DNA from: Manihot esculenta
Lineage: Eukaryota; Streptophyta; Magnoliopsida; Malpighiales; Euphorbiaceae
Assembly (NCBI RefSeq): GCF_001659605.2
Contig: NC_035168.2
Location: 3,094,058 to 3,158,057, forward strand
Direction of reading: 5' to 3'
DNA: 64,000 bases
The notes under the pieces were generated by a model. That model saw nothing but the letters and a program-made list of their open reading frames with translations. It was not told the origin of the DNA and ran no database searches. This document shows, piece after piece, positions 39,049 through 51,165 of this stretch (position 1 is its first letter; each line of letters starts with the position of its first letter). The translations under genes were made by a program, and so were the position numbers.

Positions 39049-39381
39049 TTAGTAGAGACGAGAAACGGTGGCCGAGGTGACACCGAACTCGGTGAGGAGG
39101 GGTGTGAAGACGAGATAGGCAGTGATGAAGAGAAGGGCCATAATTGTTAGGAATGCGATGGAGGAGGGTGGGCCTAATGGGGAGTGGGTCCGGAAGGGAA
39201 GTAGATGGAGGAGGTCTTGAGTGGCGGCGGAATGCATAGGCATACGCATAGACAGTGGCGGTAATGGCAACAGCAACAGCAGCAGCTGCATAACCGGTGG
39301 CGACGTAGTTCGGGAAAGCCAGGTAGTCGTCGGTGACCGTCTTATTGTGCTATGGTTCTCAGGATGAAGCCATTGACCCAT
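39049..39381 (-). CDS. Doubtful Leu-rich open frame in a GC-rich island, 110 aa
   Basis: The island 39.05-39.4 kb is the most GC-rich stretch of the neighbourhood. The longest frame reads MGQWLHPENHS..., a Leu/Pro-rich middle, then SSIAFLTIMALLFITAYLVF near residues 72-91, which would be a membrane helix, and ends in VTSATVSRLY. A second minus-strand frame over the same bases reads DDYLAFPNYVATGYAAAAVA followed by VAITATVYAYAYAFRR, which looks at least as protein-like. A frameshift or an intron may join the two. I cannot decide which is real, or whether the locus is a pseudogene. Confidence 0.3.
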   Translation of the reverse strand: MGQWLHPENHSTIRRSPTTTWLSRTTSPPVMQLLLLLLPLPPLSMRMPMHSAATQDLLHLLPFRTHSPLGPPSSIAFLTIMALLFITAYLVFTPLLTEFGVTSATVSRLY

Positions 39382-39584
39382 TGTGACAATTGAAAGTGGC
39401 GAACAGTGTACGCAGATGAGTGATATACTGGTTGCCTGCTACTACTAGAGCAGAGCATGATAACGACCCGTTCCATATTCCATACGCGTCTGAAAGTGTC
39501 CGCTCCGTAAAAAATATCCAAATCCGATGAAATCCCCATTTTGTTTATGTCCAATTTGGCACTTGGTTGGGATGAACCGTAATG

Positions 39585-39675
39585 CCTCAGGCCCAAAATA
39601 TTTTTCTTGAAATGTATATATTTGGGCTGAAGCGTAATGGACCCAAAATATTTTTCTTGAAATATATATATACAC
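39585..39675. repeat. Imperfect tandem repeat, unit about 55 bp
   Basis: 'cgtaatg...cccaaaatatttttcttgaaat' occurs twice in succession, separated by 'gtatatatttgggctgaag'. Confidence 0.7.
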
Positions 39676-39900
39676 ATTCGAAACTCGATTAATCAAGAAC
39701 TCGCATGGCCATTGTATTCATTTTATTAATTAAAAAATAAAAAAATAATAATTAATATAATAAATACATTTCAAAAAGTATGACAGACAACACTTGGAAA
39801 AGTGGCTGTTTTTAGCATTTTTAAAGATAAATGAACAACCCATAAATGGGTGCACAAATATATAGTTATATATTAATTAAAAATTAAAACTAATAATTAA

Positions 39901-40794
39901 TTAAGCAAAAACTAAGCATTCACTAGTTATATCATCATTGGTATATTTTCCATTACCCGTATTGCCCACAAAGCCAACCTCCAAACTCTCACAATAAACT
40001 CTCATATTAACGTGCCTTGCCCACCATGTTCCTGATTTGAACGTCGTCCAAAGCGCAAACCTCAGATTAAAACTCAGCTTCCCCTTGTTACTTTTCCTCT
40101 CCTCCACCATCTTCTCCACCACCCAGCTCCCTACACCGGCCTGTCTGCGATCTGAGTTATTCGATACTAAAGTCGTTTCCATTACAGTCTTGTTGTTGGT
40201 TTCCAAGAAAAATGGATTCGCAAAAGACGTTGCAAGAAGGTTATCGTCCTCGTAGTAGAGATACGCCTCCACCTGATCAAAATATACTTTGAGTTTTGTG
40301 TTGGGATTCTCGACTGTGACGTTAGCGTCCCACTTAGCTGAGAAGCTGGAGACGGTGCTGAAGTTAGAGACGCTGAAGGTATTTATACGGAAAATGGGAA
40401 CTACAGGTCGCAAGATTAGCCAGACAATGATGCTAGACATGCACATAAGAATAACTAATAAAAATAAGCCGCCAACGACGGCGCGGACGAAACCGGAGAC
40501 TTGGTTTTCTTGTTGTTGCTGATATATTACATGGTTGTAATAGGCAGCCGGCGGTGCTTGTGCATAGGGGTAATTATTATTGTATCCATTGTTGTAGCCT
40601 TGATAACCAGGCTGGCCATAAGGAGGATAACCAGATTGCGCCGGTGGATAGCCCATAGGAGGAGGGTAACCCACCATCGGAGGATAAGACGTAGCCGGAG
40701 AATTTGCAGGTAGAGAAGGGTCGTCGCCATCGGAGGAGGTTTGGCCGGATTCTTTCTTGGGTGGTTGATGTGGATCAGATTGAGAAGCAGCCAT
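39901..40794 (-). CDS. NHL / LEA-2 protein with Tyr/Pro/Gly-rich N-terminal extension, 297 aa
   Basis: Intronless. Residues 1-30 are polar and acidic. Residues 30-85 are low-complexity with repeated YPP, GYPP and YNN units (SYPPMVGYPPPMGYPP), then a Gln run at 92-95. A single membrane helix spans about 103-128 (VVGGLFLLVILMCMSSIIVW), followed by the family's LILRPVVP. The LEA-2 domain follows, with VENPNTKLKVYFDQVEAYLYY at 161-181, the NPN hallmark at 163-165, and the late block FKSGTWWARHVNMRVYC at 252-268. It is longer than the NHL at 28 kb and belongs to a different NHL subgroup. The disordered extension faces the cytosol by family topology. Its upstream leader contains a GA/CT palindrome (40813-40857). 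Confidence 0.9.
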   Translation of the reverse strand: MAASQSDPHQPPKKESGQTSSDGDDPSLPANSPATSYPPMVGYPPPMGYPPAQSGYPPYGQPGYQGYNNGYNNNYPYAQAPPAAYYNHVIYQQQQENQVSGFVRAVVGGLFLLVILMCMSSIIVWLILRPVVPIFRINTFSVSNFSTVSSFSAKWDANVTVENPNTKLKVYFDQVEAYLYYEDDNLLATSFANPFFLETNNKTVMETTLVSNNSDRRQAGVGSWVVEKMVEERKSNKGKLSFNLRFALWTTFKSGTWWARHVNMRVYCESLEVGFVGNTGNGKYTNDDITSECLVFA

Positions 40795-40812
40795 TGGTTG
40801 ATGTGATGATTA

Positions 40813-40857
40813 TATCTCTCTCTCAACGACCCCGGGAGAGAGAGGGGGAGAGAGAGA
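40813..40857. promoter_or_regulatory. CT/GA palindrome around CCCGGG in the NHL 5' leader
   Basis: A CT-dinucleotide run, a short spacer, CCCGGG, then two GA runs. Transcript from the NHL gene could fold this into a hairpin, and GA/CT repeats are also bound by plant BPC (GAGA-binding) factors. Both roles are inferred. Confidence 0.4.
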
Positions 40858-40869
40858 TTTCTGGGATGG

Positions 40870-43800
40870 AAGCAATAGGGAGAAAGAGAGAGGAAAGGGA
40901 AGAAAAAAAAAGATGTGAAAATGGAGTTTATCAGGTAGACAGATTTGAGATGAATGTCAATTAACGTTGGATACTAAATTTAGACACAATGGAATTGGCT
41001 GTCTTTTTTGTCTTGTCTGGTTGATATCACGATGATACTCAGCCATCAACTCGTAATCAAACGACTTCTACTATGCAGCTTACCTCAATCTTAGCTGTTT
41101 TTATCCTATTTTTAATTAAAAAAATCTGAAAATTTTTATAATGCTTTCGATTTTGTTGGAAAATCTCTAAATAGATTAAGTTAATATGAGGGATATAATT
41201 TAGATGTATTAGTATATTTTAATTATTTTGAATAGTTATTAATAATATTTGATTTAATCAGAAAAGGAAAATGAGTAAGGAAGGAAAATAATGTTAAGAC
41301 ATTTTTATAATTATTTTTTATTAGTACATTCCACAAGGACTTTGGAATCAGATTTTAGTGTAATTTATGTAACATTTGAAGAGTATGTGCTTATCCACTC
41401 ACAGGGATGCAGAATCCATTTTCTTTTATTTATGAAATACACTATAAATTTAGTATTTACAGGGGAACCTAATAATTAATTTCTCCATTGTGACAGCCTC
41501 TCCATAGCTTCTGCCTTTCTGCGGCAAGAAAAGAAAATGCAAGAAATGAAAGAAAAGCATGTTCTTTGAATTGAATGACATTGAATAAGCCACTGTTTGG
41601 CTGCTGAGAAATAGAAAGAAATTTTGAAAAGAGCAAAGTGATGACAGGCATTTCAGTGGAAGGAGAGTTGTATTAGATAGACTCATGGATTGCTTATGAA
41701 CTGTATGCTTTTCCATTCAACAGGTGCAGATTTTGGATACTTGCTTTACATTAGATGAATCATACAAAACATCACAGACAAATGCATTGCCTCGTCTTTG
41801 AGAAAGCATTAACACCTCGTCTGGAATAAATAATTTGTGAGAAAAAGAAAAATTCTTACAAAATATGTATTATTCTTTTTTTTTTTTCTTGCGAATTTCT
41901 TGATTCCAGATTGGGTAATAGAACCAGAAAGATAGCTTATTCTTCTTTTTGACACAAAAATTGCTCAGCTTGATCTTCAAACCTAGCTCATTTCTCTTCA
42001 TTAGTTTCATGTTTTCTCAATGAATAGTATTCATTAAAATGCATCCGTTGATTCACCTGCAGGGAGGTCAGGCTATGGATAGCTCATGCGTGATACGTAT
42101 TGTCGTTTCATTGGTGGTGTTCCTTTTAAAAAAATTAATTTTTTTTATTTAAAAAAAAAGAATAATGGAAAACCAATTGAATCTTATTAAATTTTTATAA
42201 AACTTTTATTTTAAATAGAGAGATAATCTTTGAATTTATTCTCAAGAAAAAAAAAGTAAAAGAGTAAGATAAATCGTTATATTTATTCTTCTGCATTTCA
42301 TCTAGAAACTAACAGTTCAATGGAATAATCATTTATATCCCAAATTTTTTCCCTTTTAGTAGATTGGGAGATGGAAATCAATTTCTAAATATACGGGGAT
42401 CCATGTATGACTATCAATCCATCTAAACAGTGATTGACTTAATTTATCAATCCATCTAAACGGTGATTGACTCTCAAAATTTGTTTAACTAAAGTTGAAT
42501 TAAATAATTTCATTTTTTAATATAAAAAAGTTAAAGAAAACAAGACATAAATTTTAAATCCCATTTGATAATTATTTACATATAGTTTTAGGCATATAAT
42601 TTTTAAGATGAGAAACTGAAATTGGGGAACAAAAAGCATGCTTAAAATAGGTCGTAAAGTATAATTACCCATTTACGAAGAAATTTGGGGATTACTAATG
42701 CTTGTTATTGGTAAGAGAATGGTTATGGTTATTCTTTCTTAGTACATAACAATAACAGTTAACTGTATATCCCATCCATAAGTGGCTGTGGGTAATTTGG
42801 CACCCTCCAAGACTACCATTTATTTCCATTCTCTCCAAAACATAGCTGCTTTCTATACTCCCCAATCAGGTACGGTATGGTTGATCATTCCACGGTTAAA
42901 ATCGAAAAATCGAATCAAATTAACTAATAATTTTATTTTGTTTGACCGGTTGAATTAAATTAAAAAATCAAATCGAATTAAATTATTTAACGGTTGACTA
43001 CTCTATATCCGTTGATTTATTGACCGTCCTACCATAGTTATATGCCTAGTTGATTTGTTCGTTCCATCTTCATCTGTTTGATCCTTCATCTACTCCATCA
43101 TTTATTTGATTTTTCATCTATTTAATTATTGTATACCGATTATAAATGGATTTGAGATCCATATATTATTTAATTTTATATATACTGTATATATTTTGAG
43201 GTGTATTCACATTTGGTATTTGAGAATTTAGAGTATGCAGTTTGCTAAGTTATGTAAAATTGTAAATTATTAAATTTTTATTTTAAAATCGAAAATTTAA
43301 TCAAACCGAACCAATTAATTTAATTCGATTTAATTTTTCTTCCACTTTAATTCGAATTCAATTAACTTTTTTATTAAATCAATTTTTCAAGTTTTTAATT
43401 TCAACTCAAATCGAAATCCACTAAATACATTTTTTAAATAAAAAATTTAAATTTAGTCCTCAACTATACAATAGGCTTAAAATATCAAAATTTATATTTT
43501 AATTTAAATTAAAAAATTAAATATGTGTAATTAAAATCAAATTAACTAAAAATAAATATACAGAAATAAAACCAAATTTAACTAAAGAGAGTACAACTCA
43601 CTCTAAATTTAGTCTTTTAATTATAATTTAAAAATAAATTTAAACTGAAAAATAAAATAATATTTTTATCTCATATTATATAATTTTAGAATAAATTTGA
43701 CTTGTTGCCTTTCTCATGTCCAACTCCTCCCAAGTGTAAGAATCTTCCACAAGCCATTCATTAGCGATTTCCCAAAACGATCAGAAGAGCAAAATAATAA

Positions 43801-44269
43801 GAAAAAGAAAAAAGAATAATTTCCTTCTTAGTTCATATTGCAGGGCAATCGGAGTTGCTCCAAACAAATCATTTTTCCTCCTACAGCAATGCCCAATTTC
43901 AAATGGAAAGGCATGATTGAAAACTTACATATTTTCCTTGACAGGGAGAGAGTGAGAGAGATGCTATGAGATTTCAACACTCTCTCTCATAAGCATGGCC
44001 CAGAAGCAAAATAGAACCTCTCCCTTCACTCTTCAGTAAAGTCATTTGTGATTTATACCACCTAACACCCTGAGTACAACATGGAACTCCAGGTTGTACC
44101 CACAAGGATTAAAATACACGAGAAAAAGAGGAGTGAAGAAATAGAACTTCCAAATTCAACGAATATGTCAAACCACCTATTATTTACCGCTTAATTGTAC
44201 AATGAAATTCAACTGTTAGTAATTGCCTAAGTTTCCAGATCACAAAAATCACAGATTCTTGCAAAATGT
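40870..44269. other. Intergenic region, no supported gene
   Basis: Mostly AT-rich. It contains a 26-bp direct repeat ('atcaatccatctaaacagtg' type) at about 42.41-42.47 kb and an 'aaccgaa / aatcgaatt' repeat at about 42.88-43.40 kb related to that at 10.3 kb. 43.7-44.27 kb is less AT-rich and probably includes the 3' UTR of EXO70A1. Open frames near 41.3-41.7 kb lack any support. Confidence 0.55.
42880..43400. repeat. Second copy of the 'aaccgaa / aatcgaatt' dispersed repeat
   Basis: Starts with 'ggtatggttgatcattcc', contains 'gaccggttgaattaaatt' and ends with 'aatcaaaccgaaccaattaa'. Composition and motifs match the segment at 10.29-10.72 kb. Confidence 0.45.
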
Positions 44270-47200
44270 TTACCGTTTTTGTTCATTCCATGTCTTACCC
44301 TCAAAGAATTCATTCAGCATACGATCAAGATCCTCGGGAGAGTATCTGATGTACTTATGGGGATTTTTCCCACCCTCAATCATAGGCCTGTAACATGGAA
44401 GCAATAGTTGAATTCTTTGACAAGATAGAGAAAAAGAAAGGAAGATTGTGAATTCAAAGCATAAGATAAAGAAGAAGGGAGAGGAGGAGAAACATTTCAC
44501 AAAGATATGAATACATACCCAAAGCGTTTCAAGAAAGATCTGAAAGCAGGCAGGAGGACTTCAGCAACAGCAAGCCTCAAAGACTCTCGCAATTCACTGT
44601 CAGGAACAGTCCACTGAGATTGCCTCTGATGAGCCTCCTCGAATTGAACATTGAAGGTCTTGAACCTGTCTTTCACCATTGCTCTTGAAAGTCCACCAGA
44701 ACCCGAATCACCTCCAGGACCACCACCCTGAACAGTGAGGCATTGCAGAATCTGCCAATATCAGATAGGAGTTGATTAGCATGACCTTTAAATGAGCGAA
44801 CAAACTAATAATTATTAAATCCAGATAGTCAAACAAGCATTGTAGGTCTAATAGTATACATGCAACCAGAAAACACAGATGCAATCCTAAAGCAAGTGAA
44901 AGAGAAAAGCCTCCAATTTGAAGGGATTGGAAGTGTATATCAGACTCACCATAGGGCCCATAATTTAGGAAGCCTCATCCACTAGGACATGCATTTAAAA
45001 CACTGCAAGCTTTTGCGATACTAAGGTGTGGTAGTTTCTCTGGAATACTGTTTTAAGCAATCAGAAACTCATAAATTTGGCAAGAATATTACCATATTAC
45101 CTGGTTATGAGCAAGGCATACTCAAAATGAACACGAATAGCTTAGGTTTGTAGAGATATTTCCCAATGGATCTAATACATTGCGTGCAAATAAGAAATAC
45201 ACATTACATTGACTAGTCAATTTTAGATTAAGCATTCAGATCTTTATAATCAAAGATAACAAACTTCTTTAGGATAAGAGGATATCTTCAAGCAAGATCA
45301 AATTTGAACTTTTCATATGTCAGAAACTGATGGTGTAAGATATTAGCAGAGCGCATACCAAGTTGCTGCTATTTCTTGTGATAAATATGCAAAGAATAAC
45401 AAGCAGTCAACTAAATGTTTATAACTTGTACTTTAAAAGGATGTGTTTCCTCCCAATACCTCAGTATTGATCATTGCACTTAGCGGACAGAATGATAATA
45501 GGTCCATTTTTAACTAAAACAAATTTTTACAATAAAATAATCCTGCTTCCCGAATATTATACAAGGTCTTGAAGAGGAAAATATTAGCATATTCAAGCAA
45601 CAGTTTAAAGCATAAGAAAAACGAAAATGAAGAGATTGATGTGTAATTAGTTAAATATGAAAAACCTTTGCCCAAGAAACCCTCTTGTACTGATTAGCAT
45701 GCTGTTGTACTATCCTTCGGTGGATCTGCACCCAGTCATCTCCCAACAAATCCTTTGCTTCTGACCTGTAAGTAAATAATAGCGTAAAATACGCATGAAA
45801 AGAGCATCCAATATATCTTAAATAGAGGACACTGCATTTGAAACAAACCTCCGCACAGATCTCACTATATAGTGAATGTTGTTCATAAGAAATAACTGAG
45901 TCAGTGCAGGATCTTTATACTGCCTGGCTTTTCCGTCTAAGTTATTCTGAAGAGCCTGCATAATCCTTGTAGTTACAGATGCTAACTGAGCTTCTGGGTC
46001 ACTTGCATCAAACTCTTGAAAAAGTTGCTTCAATGTTGTTTGGTAACTATGTGCATCAAAAGACAAACACTTAGACGCAAATGTTGGAAAGATACTTCAA
46101 GTACAGGACACCATTGCAAGAGAAGTATATTTACAACATTGAAGTGAGGGTGTAGAGGAGAAAGATGATTGAAAGAAAATTGCCGATGCTCTAAACTTGA
46201 GAACATAAAGTGAAGCAAGACAGCTACTAGAGATTTTAGGTCTACGTATATTAGCAAGAAATTTAGGAAATTTAATTTAATAGTATTTTACTTATTTAGG
46301 ATTTTGAGTTGATTTAGTATTCCTAGAGTATAAGTTTCAAATTTTCTTATTTTGGAATATTACAAATTCCTATTTCCATCTAGGTACTTTGGTAGAGTTT
46401 ATTATTATTGACATTTAACCAAATTTGAGATTTTCTGTTCATTCCTTTTGAGTGTTCTTTGTAGTTCTACATCATAAAACAGTCGGGATTGAAAAAACCT
46501 CACTAGTTCAGGTAAGAAGAAGTTGGAAGACAATTAAATTGTAAGGCAATGCTCCTTAGAAGCAATCAAACATTCAGTTCTGCAAGTGAAGGAGAGGGAC
46601 TAATACTAAAGTATTACCAAATGTTCTAATGAAAAAGAAGCTTGAACTACTTAACAAAGAGTACTGCATAACTCATGAAAGTGATTTTTTTTTTTTTTTA
46701 AAAAAGCTACATGATAAATTAACAAGCTACCTAAAAACAGGAAAATAAGAAATCATAACTTACTCAAACAGGAACTTCACATAGTTTATGACATAGCTGG
46801 TCAAGGGATGAACAGTTCCATCAAGAACAGCAGTTTTGGTAGCATCTTTCTCAACTGCTTCCTCAAAATCGCCAAATGTCTCTTGTGCGGTCTGAGCAAG
46901 CCGCTTTGTCAAACTCATTGCAGATTCCCTCATTTCAATGCAAGCTTTAGTGCCAAATAGGAATTCAATCTGCACACCAGGGAAAAAATTACAAAATAAC
47001 AAAAATTAAAAAATATATATATAAAACAGGAAAAGAAAAAGACAAAGGAGGGAATATGCACAGACACAAAACTTAAATAAATTTTGTAAATGTTAAATGT
47101 TTCACTAAAGCTTTAGTATGAAAAGAACAATAAAAATGCTTTTAGTTCCGTTGTAAAAATTTGGGATTTCTTCCATCTTACAAAACGTTTGTTCTCTACT

Positions 47201-50200
47201 AGTATTAACTTTTAACACACTTCTTTTACTTTAGCGATGAAATTAGTTCCACCATAAACATGGACACTTCAATACTTCTAGTCATCCCAGCCCCTAACTC
47301 ATTTATCTCGGCTGTAAGTTAGCTCCATACCAACGTCCCTTGACTCTTTATAAGAGTAGAAAATCACATTTCAATTTTTCTCAATTGCCATTTCTTTTCT
47401 AGCTTCCGAAATTAACAACTAGACCATGTCAACTGAAATGTTGGTGTATGTTTGCTTAAAAAATTATTTGTATAATTCAAAGATTTTAGTATCAAGAAAT
47501 GGTGTTTGAGCAAATTCATGTGGAACTCAACTTTCATTTATTTTTAATCACCTCCATTGTATTATACACAAAGTAGATGGCAGTATTGAAGGAAGATGCT
47601 CAGGTTGCAAGCTTAAGGCCCAGGTCCATTTATGACTTAGAATAAAGAAACATAGACATGGCAGATCATTCAAAAGCTGATCTAATGGGCAAACTAAACA
47701 AAATATGTACTTCAATTTGACTCTACAACTTACAAACCCTATCCAAGCTATCTTTATATCATCTATGGGTGGATATTCAAGTAATTTATTACCCATAAGC
47801 TTAGTCTGGTCAATGATTCTAATAAGACTTCCCTCCAAAAGTAAAAGAAACGAGCGAACTAGATAACAACAAGCCAGATACTTACGTAATCACGAAATTT
47901 GTGCACAATTAGAACTCATCATACCTCAGAGTGAAGTTCCCTCATTATCTCATACATGTCTAACAGAACAAATAATTTCTCTGGTGATCTCTTGCTTTTG
48001 GCTATAGCCTCTCCAAAACTAAGAAGCACAGCTACACTGTTTACTGTGACTTCAGCAAAACATTGATCCCTAAGAGAATCAACACCATCAAGAATTTGAT
48101 CACAAATTTTCTTTTCCGCAGCAAAAAGCAATTTGACCTGTTTTAAACATTTCAATATATTTGAGAGATTGAAAGAAACTAGACAATGGAACACACAAAA
48201 ACACAGAATAAAACCTTATTATTTAAACTGCATTTTACTTAAATCCTTACAGCAATCCGCATGTAATGTATCCAATTTCCGATCTTGGCCTCCAGAACTT
48301 CCCACTGCATTTTCTGCACATCATCTTTGCTGAGTCTTTCAACGCCTAATTTCCTGAGGCTGTCTTCCAGAGCTGAAGCACGGATGTCCCTAACAAATAT
48401 AAACAGCAAACATCGCCATAAATAATGCATTAACATAAAAACTATTAAAGAATAACATATTAGAAGATACTTTCATAACAGAACCAGCATTCTCCTTCTC
48501 ACTTTTCTGCATTGTAATTCAACAAGCTATGCGCGGCATACTTTTGAACAATTATATGTCTACTGTGCTGCTAAAGTTTGCCATTGAACAATTTCAATCA
48601 ATGAACCGTAATGCAACTTGAGATTTTCCTAAATTAGATGCATACAAAACTTACAACTCCATTATTGAAATTCTCTACTCCAATCTACACAGGATAACTT
48701 AGAAAAATCTCACCATGCAATCAACCAAAAATTTTCTTTGAATGTCAGTGCTTTCAGCATACAATCAAGTTTCTACAGAAAACACATTTAATATAGCATT
48801 GCAGATTATTATGTATTTCATGCTTCCGGCTTAGTTGAAGGGGCAGGTGAAAGATGGCTCCAATTAAGATTAAATGACATGACAACTAAGAAGAGGAGAA
48901 ATGCAATAGCACATTCAGGAAGAAAAAGAATCACCTGTACATTCTAAATAGCTGCTGTTGATGGCCAGCTTGAACCATTTGTTGTGATAAATCATGTAAC
49001 AGTGGTATTACCCTGGGAGGAATAAGAGTTGGAACCGTGTAAATGGCAGTTTCCAAGCTCTTGTTTTGATGTTCAGAACCACTCTTTCCAGTAGCTTCAC
49101 CGTGGTGCCTAGGTGATCCTGGTGATGGTCGTAGAGAGTTGGGAAGGCATTCAAAGAGACGATCAGGTTCCACAGGCTTGCTGTAGTTTCAGAAGAAACT
49201 TAATTTATTTAAGGGCCTCATCTAGTCACACTGTTACTAGGCCAGATAAAAGATCTTGACAGCATAAGGCACAAAATCAAAGAAATATGAGTAAGCTTAT
49301 TTCATCCGACTCAAAAAGAACAAGAAACTCAATGGTTTTCCTACATGAGGATAAATCAAGCAGTCTCAAGGCATCTATCAGGCAAAGGTTGCTTATTGCT
49401 GGTCACAATTAATTTCACTGTGCAGTACACTTCAGAGAACTCTGGAGGTGGAAAAAAGTAATTGTAAAACTCCATGTCAAATGCACTAAGACATGATAAC
49501 AATAGGTAATATTATGAAGTACATTTAACATGAAGACAAATTCGTTAGCAACTGAGCTTGGCATGTCCCCTTCATGCCTATCAAAAAGTAACTCAGCTAA
49601 ATCAGACAACTCCGAACTTTTGGTACATATAATAAAAAAATGAAGGACATTAAACATGCTGTTCCGCGAATTCAAGTTCTTTAGAGACTTCCTTTAGAGG
49701 TTTAAACAAAAGAGGGGATAGAAGAAAAGAAAGGTTCAAACTTATTCATGCTAGTAGCAAAATTCTGCACTTTCAGGTTAAACACATAAGGAAGCAGAAG
49801 AAGGTGAAGATGAAGATAATGAGTTCAAATTCCTTCATTCTATTAGCAGAATTAGCTGTATCATCTACACATGTTCTACTAGCCTTACAAGGGCTGAAAA
49901 CGGTCCTCCTTTTGAAAATTCAAGAATAAATTGTGAGATTCCCCCAAAAAAATTAACTAAAAAAATTGAGTACAAGAAAAACTAACCTGAAAGCTTAATC
50001 AGTGTTTGTGTGTAAGAGAGAGATTGTAAAAGTATCAAATTTTAGTTCAAAAAATGTTCGCCAAAATAAGACAAATTTAAATGCCCAAAAAAAAACCTGT
50101 AGTTTGTCAGTAGATGTCTGAACTCTTCTTCAAGCTTTGAGATAGCCTTTGTGAGCAATTGATTGGCATGGTTGAGGAAACCATCACTACTCTTAAAATT

Positions 50201-51165
50201 TTTATTGCTGCTGAAAAAATTGACATTGCTTCTTAGCTGATCTATTGCTTCTAAGTAGCTCTCTAAATCTTCATGTGGCCCTCTCAGAATTTTAGCCTCT
50301 GCCTAAAAACTCAGAATTCCCGATGGAAAAATAGTTAAAAACCAGAGAGGAAAAAAAAACTTAGTATTTTTTTTTCTTTTTAATCTAGTGAACGAGAAAA
50401 TGAAGAGCAATGCCAATGATTCAAAACATAATTTAATATGGCCCTTATGCATTATATCAGAACAGAGTTTATGACACTTCAAATGACCAGAAACTACCAA
50501 GAAATGTGCAATGCAGACCAATATGAATCGATAGGCTGGCATGTATAATAATTCCTAAACAGTGGGACTCGCTTAGAATATTTAAATATGTTCTAAGATT
50601 TTTCCAAAATTTATACTAGTTCACATTTCCAATTCAGTTTTGTAATCTATCAATGATGAAAGAATCTTCAATAAAATATGATATCAAAATTCACCTGAAT
50701 CAATACGAGAAACTTATGACTCAATTATTATCTATCACTCTGATGCCAATGGGAATAAAAAAGAATTAGAACAATAAAGGAGAAACAAACAATAAGGAAG
50801 GAACCTTTCGCGTGAGGTCGAAATGAGTTAAAATTCCCTCTGCGGCCTTCAATGACTTATCGATATTCTCATGTGCTCTTCTAATCGAATGCGTTCTTAT
50901 CTACACAAACATAAATACAACAAAAAAGAAACAAACCACCAGCATTACCATCAGATCTCATTTCAACACGCCATTGGAGCTAATTATAGCTAGAATAAGC
51001 ACGTACCTGAGTGGGACGCATGGCGGTTTCCAGGGCGGAGAGGCGGTGGTCGAAGGAACCGAGAATGGCGACCATGCTATCGGTGATGGTCTGGCTCTTT
51101 TGAAGCGACTCCTTCATGAATGCCGCTCTCTCTCGGAGAGCCACCATGGTTTGAGGCACTCCCAT
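44270..51165 (-). CDS. EXO70A1: Exocyst complex subunit EXO70A1, 11 coding exons, 637 aa
   Basis: Coding exons in transcript order: 51007-51165, 50805-50900, 50097-50302, 48935-49180, 48251-48389, 47925-48137, 46764-46969, 45849-46046, 45666-45765, 44519-44751 and 44270-44387. All introns are GT-AG and the phases join without a break to give 1,914 bp. The start MGVPQTMVALRERAAFMKES and the block EPDRLFECLPNSLRP are nearly those of Arabidopsis EXO70A1, as is the length. Residues 1-55 form the N-terminal coiled region; the Exo70 domain fills most of the rest and ends NEFFEGKTWNEQKR. Known role: EXO70A1 helps the exocyst tether secretory vesicles at membrane sites rich in phosphoinositides. It affects polar growth, xylem, Casparian strip and stigma function. 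No damage is seen. Intron 7 (46047-46763) is unusually long and may hold a decayed insertion. Confidence 0.97.

Noticed and set aside
46200..46500. Possible LTR fragment in EXO70A1 intron 7
   Set aside because: Composition hints at an insertion, but I found no terminal repeats, primer site or flanking duplication.
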